DNA from: Conoideocrella luteorostrata
Lineage: Eukaryota > Ascomycota > Sordariomycetes > Hypocreales > Clavicipitaceae
Length of the DNA: 64,000 bases
Assembly: GCA_032433595.1 (NCBI GenBank)
Contig: JASWJB010000140.1
Location: 40,077-104,076, forward strand
Direction of reading: 5' to 3'
Shown: positions 1 through 10,350 of the stretch, one piece after another
Numbering within the stretch: the first letter of the stretch is position 1
Layout: every line of letters starts with the position of its first letter
Position numbers and translations under genes: made by a program
The notes under the pieces: model-generated
The model's database searches: none
What the model saw: only the letters and a program-made list of their open reading frames with translations
Told to the model about the DNA's origin: nothing

Positions 1-72
1 GGAAGCTTTAGCGAGCTAGGTGCTATGTAAAACAGGAGTGGGAGCTTTGTCTGACCCTTCTAGAAAGAGTGC

Positions 73-696
73 TTAGTAGTTAGGGTTGTCTTGATAACTG
101 GATGATCCCTGCTGCGGACGAGTGTATTGCTGTTGAAGTTGTTCGACATACTGGTTCGGCCAAAATTCAGTTTCTCCTCTTATGTACAAAATGGATGCCG
201 ATATCCATATAGCATCAGAACTGTTGGCATCAATATATTGGTCCTTTTTGCCCCTGTCATTCCGCCCGTCATTTGAACCGAACATTGGCTGCATGATATA
301 AGATCCTTTCTGGATTATCCAGCAGCGAGCTTTAGTACCCCAACATGACATACCAAAAACATACGCGTCTTCACAAGAATCAAGATACTGCTTGGCTGCA
401 CTCTTGATCTGATCTTCTGCTTCTTTCGGATGTTCGCCTGGGCGCTTCGTCTCATTTAGCAATAAGGTTGCTATAAATCTGTTTTCTGGAGGCCCACGAG
501 CCTGCCGGACCGCTGCATCGACTCTATTACGGCTAGAATCATTTGGTGCCCACTGGCAGGACACAAGGTAACCCTCATATTGATGAAAGACCGAAACCAG
601 ATAGGCATGCCAAAACGCGTCTGCCTTGTACTCAATATCGTGGCTATGGACCTCCCGATAGGATAGTGTCAAGACTTCATTTTTTAAGAGAGACAT
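73..696 (-). CDS. Hypothetical fungal protein, possible restriction-endonuclease-like fold
   Basis: This is a 207-aa single-exon reading frame starting at ATG 696. I do not recognise a named family. The middle of the protein has a beta strand ending in an E-x-K signature (E82, K84, in LLLNETKRPG), an acidic residue about 22 residues earlier (D60), then a helix rich in Gln/Ala/Lys and a strand (YVFGMSCWG). That order resembles the PD-(D/E)XK nuclease-like fold seen in many fungal hypothetical proteins, including the DUF7924-type protein in this window. The last ~20 residues are Gln/Ser-rich and probably disordered. No signal peptide or membrane segment is visible. The fold assignment is inference; the gene call rests on length, composition and a clean ATG. 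Confidence 0.6.
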   Translation of the reverse strand: MSLLKNEVLTLSYREVHSHDIEYKADAFWHAYLVSVFHQYEGYLVSCQWAPNDSSRNRVDAAVRQARGPPENRFIATLLLNETKRPGEHPKEAEDQIKSAAKQYLDSCEDAYVFGMSCWGTKARCWIIQKGSYIMQPMFGSNDGRNDRGKKDQYIDANSSDAIWISASILYIRGETEFWPNQYVEQLQQQYTRPQQGSSSYQDNPNY

Positions 697-1421
697 GTTG
701 AGAAGGGCCGATGAATTCGTATCAGATAGTAGGAGGCTTGCCTTGACAAGACTGGTCGATGGACGGACGCAAAGGCCTATATTAGTAGTTTAAATGAGTG
801 CGAAGTTGTAATGATCCCGTAAGAAGTAAAGATGACCGAAATGCTGCTTTTTATACTTTGCAATCAATATGCCAGCACTGGAGGATAAAGCATCCCAGCT
901 CATTTTTAAGCCAGTCAAGCAAGATTGGCTCTCATTTTCCAGATCATTATACTGCAGTTTGCGGGGGTTTTGCTCTAGGTTACTAAGAGGAAAAACGTCA
1001 GCACGCCAATTGAATAGACAATAACAGAGTGGAGCAAGCCTAGAAATGGGATGATAAAGCTAATAAGCGATATAGCATTAGAAGTGATGGGTAATTAAAG
1101 GGATACTCTATGTTCGGTTGAGATCTCACTTTGAAGAGGTATATCTCATCCAATTAACGCTAGTCTTGTCTTTGTTGTATCAGAACCACAATGCAGCTGT
1201 GGAGAAGATGCGATATGGGCTCATGTATAATATTTTGATGGAATATATTCAATAAAAATAGCATTTCCCTTACAAGTCCTTATCACATTTCACCGGGTTT
1301 GCCCCCCTATCCCAAACATAGCTGTAATTCTGTTTACTACAGCTCGCGTGGTTTGCTGCCTGCAAATGTTGTTGCTGAGAGATGACCAATCGAAATGAAA
1401 GTACGTTATTAGTTTTGTCAC
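697..1421. other. Intergenic, nothing recognised
   Basis: No convincing coding exon, RNA gene or repeat was seen here. A 62-codon open frame at 798-986 on the plus strand has no protein-like features. Confidence 0.4.
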
Positions 1422-1931
1422 TCAAAAATCCAACTCATGCTTGTTATGAACAGCTGATGTATCGGAGACCCATATTCTTGAAGGTTGATTCCAGGAAATC
1501 CATTGCTTGTTAATTCCATCAAGTAGTACATGCATGTTGTTGAGTTGCTGGCTATAGTCCTTTTTGCGCTTGGACTTGTAAGTTGCAGTTTCAAGTGTTG
1601 ATTTAAGCTCATATATCGTATCGAGTTGCTCATTAATGTTATTGTATTTTTGGAGGGATCCTTCCTGTTTGTTTGACGTAATGTGATATTTTTTTAAGCT
1701 TGATTCCAAGTCCCGCAAGTACTTTGAAAACTCTTCTAGGAGAGTTAGATTAGGATCCTCAACGTAGTAGGATCCAGTGTCCCGCTTGTTTTCCACATTA
1801 AAGCATTTTAGTTGTCCCTGCCAATATGTGATTCTCCCCATATATTCGTTTGTGACTTGCAGCAGATCGCTAGTTTCTTTAGCCCAAGGTCTTATGGTGT
1901 CTATAATCGTATTGCACCATAAACTAAGCAT
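1422..1931 (-). CDS. Hypothetical helical protein
   Basis: This 169-aa frame starts at ATG 1931 and has no recognised family. Its composition (Lys, Glu, Asn, Leu, Gln) and spacing of hydrophobic residues suggest a mostly alpha-helical, partly coiled-coil protein, for example around LLEEFSKYLRDLESSLKK (about residues 64-81). No signal peptide, membrane segment or cysteine cluster is seen. It could be a whole small protein or the last exon of a longer gene; I found no clear upstream exon. The frame is long for an AT-rich stretch, which argues that it codes. Confidence 0.45.
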   Translation of the reverse strand: MLSLWCNTIIDTIRPWAKETSDLLQVTNEYMGRITYWQGQLKCFNVENKRDTGSYYVEDPNLTLLEEFSKYLRDLESSLKKYHITSNKQEGSLQKYNNINEQLDTIYELKSTLETATYKSKRKKDYSQQLNNMHVLLDGINKQWISWNQPSRIWVSDTSAVHNKHELDF

Positions 1932-2288
1932 TTTTGCGCTTAAATTATAGGGGATTAGCTTAGATGATATTAGGAAAAGGGAAAATATTGGATTTTATAT
2001 TTGGTCGAGAGGACCCCGACTTTTATAGAGAGCCGCTAATTGTTATTCTATATGTTATAAAACTCGTCTAACATTAAGCACTATTATATATCCACTCGAA
2101 GGCAAGACCAAACAGCCCCTCGTTCTAGCATTACTACTAGAGAAGGACTAAGAAACAATGAAAACATGTTTCTGTGGATCTTTTATTATAACACGCTTGT
2201 TAACAACGCCGAAGGATGTTGGGTCACCATGAGGTAGTGCGATTATACTAATCGTCAGATCAGAACTACTCGTTAAAGGACTTAGGGC
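1932..2288. other. Intergenic, nothing recognised
   Basis: AT-rich spacer without a supported gene. Confidence 0.4.
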
Positions 2289-4503
2289 TTAGATGCACTC
2301 CTCCGTGAACCAACCAGACGGCATTCCCAACTTGCCATTATGAACCAAATCTGCGTAAGAAATCCCAAGGGTTTGTCCGATGTATTTAAGCTGAGCGCTG
2401 AGCATTGCTCGTTGGACCTGTGTGATGCATCTCAGAGACCACATAAAAGCAAGTAGCCAGAGCATGATATGTCCTCGCAAACCTGAGCAATACATCTGCT
2501 TTGTTGGATCTGCGGTGAAAGAAGATTTCGCTGCGCGCTCCACAGAACGGTAGATTGTGGGTTGCACAGGGAGTGCAACAGGTGATCTAGATCAACTGCT
2601 TCAAAATAGAATATATTCAATAAGTCAAGTAGGTTATCTAAGAAGGGAAAACAAGTCAAGCTATGATGCCTACGATACCCGTATAAATAGGGTGGCCGAA
2701 AGGTGACCACGTGACGATATCCGTGCTCTTATTGTGTGCTTAGCGGCGATATTCCAACATAGATACTGTTTGTGATTGGATCAAAAATACGCTGCCTTGT
2801 AGAGTTGGCGCTAATGTACCCTGGTGGGCTATGGTTCGTTTGCTGATAGAAGCAAGCAGAGCATCGATTTGTGATGGCATTCAGAAGGACCCGTGCAAAT
2901 GTCAGCATACTCCCGACCGCTGGTATAGACAAATCATCATGGGCGAACCCAATGCCCTGATGAGCATGCTTTTTTTCAAGCTGATGCCATAGGCTTGCGG
3001 ACGCTGTGTCTAGACATCGGCAGCACATCAGCAATTCAGCAGATCCGTCTTTATCTTGAAAGCCAGATCTTGCTTTGACGTCAAGCAAGCCTATTTTATA
3101 ACAACTCGATGGATTGAGTCATACAGGCTGTTGTCTTTATGCCACCAGAAGCCATCAACATCTGGCTTTTCTAGAATCATAAGATTACGCATGATCTAGG
3201 AGAAATAACCAAAAATTAGTTATTATAATCTCACACGAGAGTTGAAAGTAAGATACCAGAGAGAACAAAGATTTCAAGTATTTCTCCTTACCATGTGCGT
3301 CCGAATTGCTATGAACAATGCACGTCCATACCCTGTGCATTTCCTTTGGCTGCGTTCTTTTACCAACATAATGGCACCATCGATATGAGAGGACCAAGCC
3401 TTAATGTCTTCATTCAGGGGGTTAATGCTTTCAAATAGTGCAAGTAGTAAAATAGCGGCTAACGTCGCATCTTCAAACCTAGAAGTCGGATTCTTTAGTG
3501 CAACTTTGAGTGCCTTTATCGCCTTATTATGCATCTCTAAAGTATCTTTTTTGAAGCTTATCTGGTCCAGTTCTCGGTTCTCTAAACTTGCCATTGCGCA
3601 AGTGTAGAATGCGCACCAGTAGTGTGTCGAATTTGGGTTGATTTTTAGTGGAATATAACGGCCTACAAAATCAACCTTGTCGTTATTATCACTTAGAGAA
3701 ACATTATAGCTAGAGATAAACAGTCTAACTGCTTGTTTCAGTAACAAGAACTGTGAGCTAGTTGTTGCAAAACCTGGTGTTGTGCTAGAGGCCGGAAAAA
3801 GCACAGCAGCTGCATCCATTGCCAAAGATGTCATGAACTCAAGACGAAAATGGAAAGGAGAGCAATTTGTTAAGCCAGGGACATTAGGGCGGTAGTATTT
3901 TTGATGGCTCGGAATATCCATATAAAAATATTCTTGTTCCACTAAAATGTGCTTTTGGGAAGACCTGCTTGTAATAATGTCAGTGGCATGGATTACCCTA
4001 ACCAAGCTGCGTGCACGGATTGGTACTTACCTTGTAATGTCTTCCTAATGGTAAGTAGGTAAGTTATCGAGTATTTCTCGCAATTTCCTGTTTCCTAACT
4101 TCATTTTGTTGAGCCACTGATAGGCTATTCCCAAGACCTCTGCCTGCACTAGACTTGGTAAAGCTGACACCAGACTCCTGATGTCTTCGAAGTTTCTTTT
4201 GAATTTTGCCCTGTGGTTTTTTTTTTTCTTTTCTTCGATTGGTCTCTTGAAATTGCCGTAGTTTTATTCCTGTACGCTTGTTAGGTTGCTTCCCACGTAG
4301 AGAAAGCCGCATCATGCCACTTGAAGCTGGCACATCCGTCAGCTTGTGTAAAACACTCGTCTTGCCATATAGTCTATCGGTTGAAGATGCTACCGAAAAA
4401 GAGGCAGCTGTGTCTACTTTTGATGAATTGCAGTTGTTGCGAAAATAACTAGGATCAATTTCTTGTTGGTGCTCCCTTTTTGGTGCTTTGTTATGTTCTT
4501 TTC
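2289..4503 (-). pseudogene. Decayed fungal transcription factor (HLH-like N-terminus, fungal-specific regulatory domain)
   Basis: Several pieces line up as one damaged gene. The best-preserved part (3292-3964) has the look of the fungal-specific transcription factor middle domain (…AFYTCAMASLENRELD…, AILLLALFESINP). An intron at 3965-4030 (GTAAGT…GCAG) joins it in phase to an upstream frame (4045-4263) that reads like a basic helix-loop-helix (KNHRAKFKRNFEDIRSLV then a second helix with EVLGIAYQWL). That junction is interrupted by an in-frame TAG at 4045-4047. The basic region meets the longer upstream frame (to 4503) only by a frame change at an 11-base T run (4217-4227). A further intron (3196-3291) leads to an exon that hits a stop but continues in frame if one base is added in the T run 3094-3097, ending at 2729. 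A leftover C-terminal-like frame lies at 2289-2567. No Zn2Cys6 cluster is visible. Two of the lesions sit in homopolymers, so assembly error is possible. Confidence 0.6.
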
Positions 4504-6409
4504 ATGACCAAAGCATAAAACAGCCGACATAAGTACAGTGAAATGGCCTCTTATTTGTATGAGTTCGGTAATATGTTCCTAAGTCAGTGCCGCTATTAAA
4601 GATCCGCGAGGTGATTATCAGCTATCTCATTGACATAGGTATAGTTACGTCTAGTTTCTAGTGAGGTCTGTAATACCTTTTTACATAATTCCCAGAGACA
4701 CGGATAAGGCATGGCAGTTGAATTCCGTTAATCCGGCTCCAAAATACTGGGATGAATAAGAGTCCGCCAAAGAATCATAGATGGGAGCGTAAATAGATAA
4801 CCGCTATTGGGAAAAATGAAAAGAGAATTTTCAGGAGAGAGCGAATGATATCAATGCATGGTAAGTCCACTGGCTATGTAGACCCTCCTGTGCTTATGGA
4901 TAGTCCTGTGACAAGGCGATTGGTTTAGGGACATAATCTGCCGCCGAATGTACCACACTCCTGTGATAAGCCACCAGTGGAGTGCTGCGGCAACATGGCG
5001 ATGTTGCTAGTCCGAGTTCTTTACCTTGCTACGAAAACCGTCTCTCCGCCCGATCTTAGCTAACTCCTTTGATCCCTGTCATTCCCAAGTCTCACATTAG
5101 CTAGGTCTAATAACACTAAATGTGACCACGGTGAATGGGAGCGGTATAGCACCATGAGGGCGTGCGAAGCGTGTCGAAAAGCGATTTTTCGACACGCTTC
5201 GCACGCCCCTCCTCGCGGCCAACCTTTCTGCAGCTATGTTTTTCATCTAACCCGTCTAAGGATTCTGATCTGCTTGAGACATACGACGTCGTACCTGGTA
5301 CGCCTAGCCTTTTTGGCCAAGTCCTTGAGTTTAATTTGACGTTCATTGTTAACGCGGAAAAGTAGCGAACGAAAACCATGTGTGGGAGAGTAAAGATTGA
5401 CATCAAGACATTTTTTGCTTTTTGGGATTAAAGTTGTTAAGTAAAGGTGGTAAAATACCATTGTCAAATAGTTTAAAAGCTAGGAGTGCTTGTTAATGTT
5501 CAGCATGTAAGAGAGCCAGCTGCGGCATTCTATATTTACCACGGCCAGTGTTAATAACTCACACTTTAACACCTTATTAGCTGTTTGGTTAGCTTCGGTG
5601 AATTAGGGCCGCTAACTTTGGAAAGAATAGCTTAGTCGGGACAAAATCGAAGTATTTGCAACCTTCAGCTATCCCTCGTCTGCTGTTTATACTAGTCATT
5701 TTGCCCTGCGCAGCAGATATTATGTTAAAATCTTCATCAGTTCATACTCATGAAATCCGTCAGCACCCTCGTTGTGTGGATATGTAAAAATTGTTTATTG
5801 GGACCGCACCAGATGATTTTGGAATGTATATACTGCAAGAATCATATCTATTCCGCGTGCGGACAAAAGAGTAAGCTAGTTTTGATTGCCTACGAGCAAG
5901 AATGTACGCAAAGTTATTGGAACAGGTCAAGTGGCGAGCATGAACGGAATCATTAGACCAGCTAGAATTGCAACTAGATTGTGAATCTATAACCATTGGT
6001 TGATATACCTGCCGCAACTGTTACTGCCCATGAAGCCGCTGGGATAGCTTGTTTGGTGTTGTAGGAAGTAAGCAGATTGAATTAAAGGGTCAAAGACAGG
6101 TAAATTGATAGTAGATGTAACAATATATACTCTAGCTCTGAACCTTCTAATTCTTCCTAAAATGCTCCATTTTATACATGATAGTTACCTTTTCCTTCTG
6201 CCTGGGGTCTTTTTGCATCGCCCCATTATCCGAGATACAGCCGCATTGTTCCACTCTTTACTACCCAATAGGTATAGTGTCAGTGCCAACTCATATTACT
6301 TTGATGCCTTCTATACGCTGCAAGCTGTGACCACCAGCGAAGTGAGAACTTTCAGACACATTCTAGAATACCATTCACGTGCCCTCTAAGTTATTGCTGC
6401 GGTGTGTAC
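4504..6409. other. Intergenic stretch with a palindromic repeat
   Basis: No gene is supported. The stretch holds one copy of the dispersed palindromic repeat (5036-5290, listed separately). Open frames over the palindrome on both strands are products of the repeat, not genes. A plus-strand 94-codon frame at 6105-6389 has no protein-like features. Confidence 0.4.
5036..5290. repeat. Dispersed repeat with central near-perfect palindrome, copy 1
   Basis: The core at 5155-5214 is an inverted repeat with arms of ~23-26 bases (arm motif GGCGTGCGAAGCGTGTCGAA) and a loop of about 4 bases. Sequence before it (TCATTCCCAAG…GGTCTAATAA) and after it (GGCC…CCTTTCTG…ATTCTGATC…GCTTG) recurs at 12.67-13.05 kb, so the palindrome is part of a larger repeated unit. 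Confidence 0.8.
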
Positions 6410-6841
6410 CTATTTCACTGTGTGTATTAATACTTCTTGGCATTCTAAATCCTGTACCTCAGACTCCTCTGGTTTATCATCAAATATATTTGGCAAAACC
6501 TCTTCAAGGCGTGAAACAGGCAGCTTTGCAACATTGTATTTTAAAAGATCTTCATCACCCTCATAACCCCACTTCCGAGCAGTGACAAGCCATTGCTGAT
6601 ACTCTTCCTCTGTCAGTGCTGGTACTGTCGCTATTTGATTCATACGCTCCTCGACTAAACAAACTTAGTAAATCAGCGCTGATAATAGATCATCTGAGCT
6701 CTTTATCTCACCAGAAGATAAGAATTGATCCTGCTCTTCTTCTGGGACACGCTGTTGGGCGGTTGTTTTCCAATAATTTATGTCGCGGGGTATAGGGACA
6801 TATCTCAACTCTTGGGATGCCTTTACAAAACCTCCAGTCAT
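6410..6841 (-). CDS. Small two-exon hypothetical protein (124 aa)
   Basis: Exon 1 is 6712-6841 and exon 2 is 6410-6654. The 57-nt intron (6655-6711) has GTGAGA donor, TTTACTAAG branch and TTTAG acceptor, and the reading phase matches across it (43 codons plus one base). The product is a soluble, acidic, 124-aa protein starting MTGGFVKASQEL. It has a Glu-rich helix around the junction (PEEEQDQFLSSVEERMNQ) and a segment EEYQQWLVTARKWGYEGDED. I do not recognise the family, and there is no signal peptide or membrane segment. The precise fit of splice signals and phase is the main evidence that it is a gene. Confidence 0.65.
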
Positions 6842-8289
6842 AGCTTTAATTACGCGAAAATAGTTAAAGTTAAAATAAAGAACAGCGTAGGACCTTTAAT
6901 TTGGTCTGTTACAAGAGGTGGGAGCTCTAGGCTTTATACTCCCTCACGTTCAAGTGCATTGCTAAATGAGAGAGGAAAGTTCAAGCTTGGGCGTGCATAT
7001 CTTAAGTCAATAAGACCTTAGTTACATAACATGTACACAAGTCGCAGTTCGATATATTTTCTTAGTTATCATCTACTCTAGTCTGCCTATCTTTTTGCAG
7101 GGCGACGCAGTCGGGTTTGGGAAGCATATTGTTTGAAACACTGCGTCGTAAATACTACTGCTGATGATAAATAAAATTGCTATCAACAACAGTTCTTATT
7201 GTTTGCCCTCATGGGGTAGGCAATTGGTTCGGCCTTGTTTAACTCTACTACTCCAGCATTAGAATGGTTCGGTGGATTTAAGTGTGTCTGCCTTGTCGCT
7301 GAATTTATGATCGTCACTGAGGCTAGAACTGTCCGAAACAAAACAAGTTCTGTTGTTGCGTAGGACAATAGGTAATCATGAATGTATTTATTTCTCGATG
7401 ATAATCAATGACATGTGTTCTTCCAATGCGTTGTAATTTCCTCACATTTAAACTCTTGTGGTGTTAAGGTTATTGCTTCAGTCCATCACCTAGATAACTT
7501 AAATCCGCCTCCGGAATTTTTCCAGTTATCTAACGACTATATTTCTATTGTGCTCCCCCAGCCTCATAGTTTGAGGACTCTTTGATCCAGGTGCTGTACC
7601 AGTGTTTCAAGTACATGATAGTGTTGAAGACTATCTAGTCGTTTTATCTAAAGACTGAATTTGGTGGTGACTATATATTCTTGAGGATCTTTTTCGTGTC
7701 GTAATGAGCTCGTTTGTATCACGCCTGCTTAAGTGATGTTCTTCGAAGGATCACTTTCTTCATCGTGATCCACGCGTCTCGTGTGTTCCGGCTTTTATCC
7801 ACAGGTGGTTGTCTTGGGGCGGGGTGACTCATGCAGCCGGTCCATTCTGCAGACCGCGGTCAAGATCGTAACAATAACCCTAACGATGGAAAGAATATTT
7901 CCCAAAGCCATTTCCCTGCAAATTTGGCCAGCAGTTCTTCAAGTAGTACTTGACGCCGCTTACAGCCGACGCATTCACGTATTCAGTGAGGTTTTTACTC
8001 TGATCTAAAGCTTCAGAAATTTTATGTGCCCGCAAAATAACCCATTTTATAATCACATCTGTGTGCGGTCACGACCCTAACCCTAACAACTCAACAACAC
8101 CTTGCTCTCCTTTCTTCTTGTGATATTACACTAAACCTAGAAGTTGGAACACGCTCCTCCCGAGAAGAGCCGGGCTGGCTGCTGACAGATTGTAGATGCG
8201 GTTCCACGGCCGGCAACACATTCCAAAAATTCCAAATCTCCTCTGTTGCTCTGACTATTTCCATCACCGTTAATAGTACCTGATGTGCA
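6842..8289. other. Intergenic, nothing firm
   Basis: No gene is supported. Two telomere-like units (CCCTAACCCTAAC) lie at about 8084-8097, with a single unit near 7870; this is too short to call an interstitial telomere. Confidence 0.4.
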
Positions 8290-9041
8290 TTAGAGAGGGT
8301 ACAAGGTTCGGAGGTATATCTGACTCACTAATATCCTGAATGTCGGGTTATTTGCTATTAGACATGTAATGTTTCCCATAATAAGTACCATTCGAGGGAT
8401 TAGAATCCTACAAAGATATTTCCACCTCGTTAATCTCCGTTGAAAGATACCGGAACTTAAATTTGGTCTGGAAATGATGCACAACGCCAGTGCGTACATA
8501 ACACTAAAGGCATCACACCCGATTGAAGTAATCAACCACTGAAACTGACTAGGAAAAAGTCCGCTTAGTAATAGGAGCCCGATCCCTAAAGCTATCGCGA
8601 GAATTTGCAATACGGTGGCAAAGATTATGGACTTCTCTTGTCGGCTGATGACTCTAAAGTAAGCTTGAAAGAGCACAAGAGTCTGCTGAGAGTATTAGTC
8701 AAATACCAATGGATATTTCTGTAGTAAGCACATACCTCTTCTATCATAACGAACATCATCATGGCCAGACTTGCCCATATGCCAAAGTACAATTCTTTGC
8801 TTCTGCACATCCAGGCAATGAGAAACATGCTGGAAATCAGATCGAGAAGAATGCGGATAAGCCAAGCCATAATAAACTTGTCCCGCCATGATTCTTGCAG
8901 CGATTGTCGTAACTTTCTTCGCAAAAAATTACTCTGCCGTTGAGCTATATATCGCCTAACTTTAGCAACTGTGATGACGGAACCGACGATGCAGTCTGCG
9001 GCCAGCCAGATGGAGCAGGTAAGGACAGGATCCATTAACAA
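8290..9041 (-). CDS. Small integral membrane protein
   Basis: Exon 1 is 8736-9041 and exon 2 is 8290-8682. The 53-nt intron (8683-8735) has GTATGT donor, CTAAT branch and CAG acceptor in phase 0. The 232-aa product starts MLMDPVLTC and alternates hydrophobic segments with short polar loops. Likely membrane spans include FIMAWLIRILLDLISSMFLIAW, FGIWASLAMMMFVMI, a long segment around ATVLQILAIALGIGLLLLSG, and later ones near FSVMYALALCIIS and MVLIMGNITCLIA. About six spans are plausible. I recognise no transporter or enzyme motif. Two other small membrane proteins of unknown role occur at 56.4-59 kb, but I see no clear sequence match to them. Confidence 0.7.
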
Positions 9042-10350
9042 GGCTTAAACTTGCCGCATATGGGATGAGGCTAAAGGATCTTCTTTCTGAATGGTGTTGA
9101 ACGTGGAATAAGGACGCTGGAAACTATGCAAGTAACTCACCGCTATTCCTGCAGGACAGCCTCATTTAAATAAGTCACTGGAAACTTTAATCTTTTAACG
9201 GCAAAATAATTATATGGAACGCATCACGTATATGTCGTACAAACATCTCTTTAACCTTCTCATAACACTCATCTTGCCCCAGTCCACTGTACTTAGTTAG
9301 GAAAGGTTTCACAAGTACGTGTGTGATGGCTGAGATGAATGAAAGTGAAGAAAAGGAGAGGTGGCGGGGGCATACAATGGAGCGCGAAGGTGTTGCATTG
9401 CATTAGGCATTGCAAGAAAAAGAAACCATCAGGGGCGTGGTTGATTTCTGTAGACGTTTTCGGTCAACTCCCTGACTCTGTAGATTGACTTGACTCGGCT
9501 CTTTACCATAGTCTGTTGAGCGGTTAAACACTAGTAAAATGTTAGGGTCCTATTCTCTGCGGAAGGTGAGCATGCCGGCAGGGCCGCCGTCCTCTCATGA
9601 CAGATTGTGTTTCCCCTTGGTCCTTGCCCATCCTTCGTTCCACGTGTCGCCAATGGAATGAGTCTCTTTGATGTGCTTACGACGTTTTTGCGTGAGGGTT
9701 TTATTCATAATAATGAGGTCTCCGATCTATTTGAGAGATGCACACCGTTGGCAACCAATGTGCATCAAACCTTCTTAATGTTACCAAAGAAACACGTAAC
9801 GTGCCACTACAGTGGTTGGTTTCAGTTTTTAACCCAGATCTTTTATATTGAGGGTTCATAAACTGCCTAAATTTTACCTATAAAGTAAAATTGGAAGATA
9901 TCACTTAAATGTGGGAAATTTACATGATGTAATGAGTATAACTCCTTAGCTGATTGCAAATGCTGAAAATCTAGCTCTGGTTCCGAATTTGCTTAATCAT
10001 ATGCTCTGCCCGGGATATCCCAGCGTTCGTAGTATTGTGTTAGCAATCAAACACTCGTTCTGTAATTGTTACTGGTTCTTTACGGGAGTGCGCGGAAAAG
10101 ATGTGTAAGAAGCACAGGGCTTATGGTATGGTATCTATACCCGAAGTTAGGGCCAAACAAGAAAACAAATGATTCAATCCTGTAGGTCCTTCTAAGAAAA
10201 TAAAAGAAGAAGAAGAAGAGCATCTATGACGGCGCCGTACAAAACAGGCGCGCTGGGGTGACTACGTGACCTTGTACACGTGTGCTTGACGGGGTATTCC
10301 AGCACTTTTTGATAGTAATTTAATTTATAATAAGCTCCTTGTCCCAGATA
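9042..10350. other. Intergenic, nothing recognised
   Basis: No supported gene. An 84-codon plus-strand frame at 9607-9861 lacks protein-like features. A short GAA-type purine run lies near 10200. Confidence 0.4.

Noticed and set aside
5116..5467. Several open frames on both strands, 61-96 codons
   Set aside because: They run through the palindromic repeat, so the same sequence appears translated on both strands; no splice sites or conserved features.
8084..8097. CCCTAACCCTAAC telomere-like sequence
   Set aside because: Only two units; too short for an interstitial telomere and common by chance.
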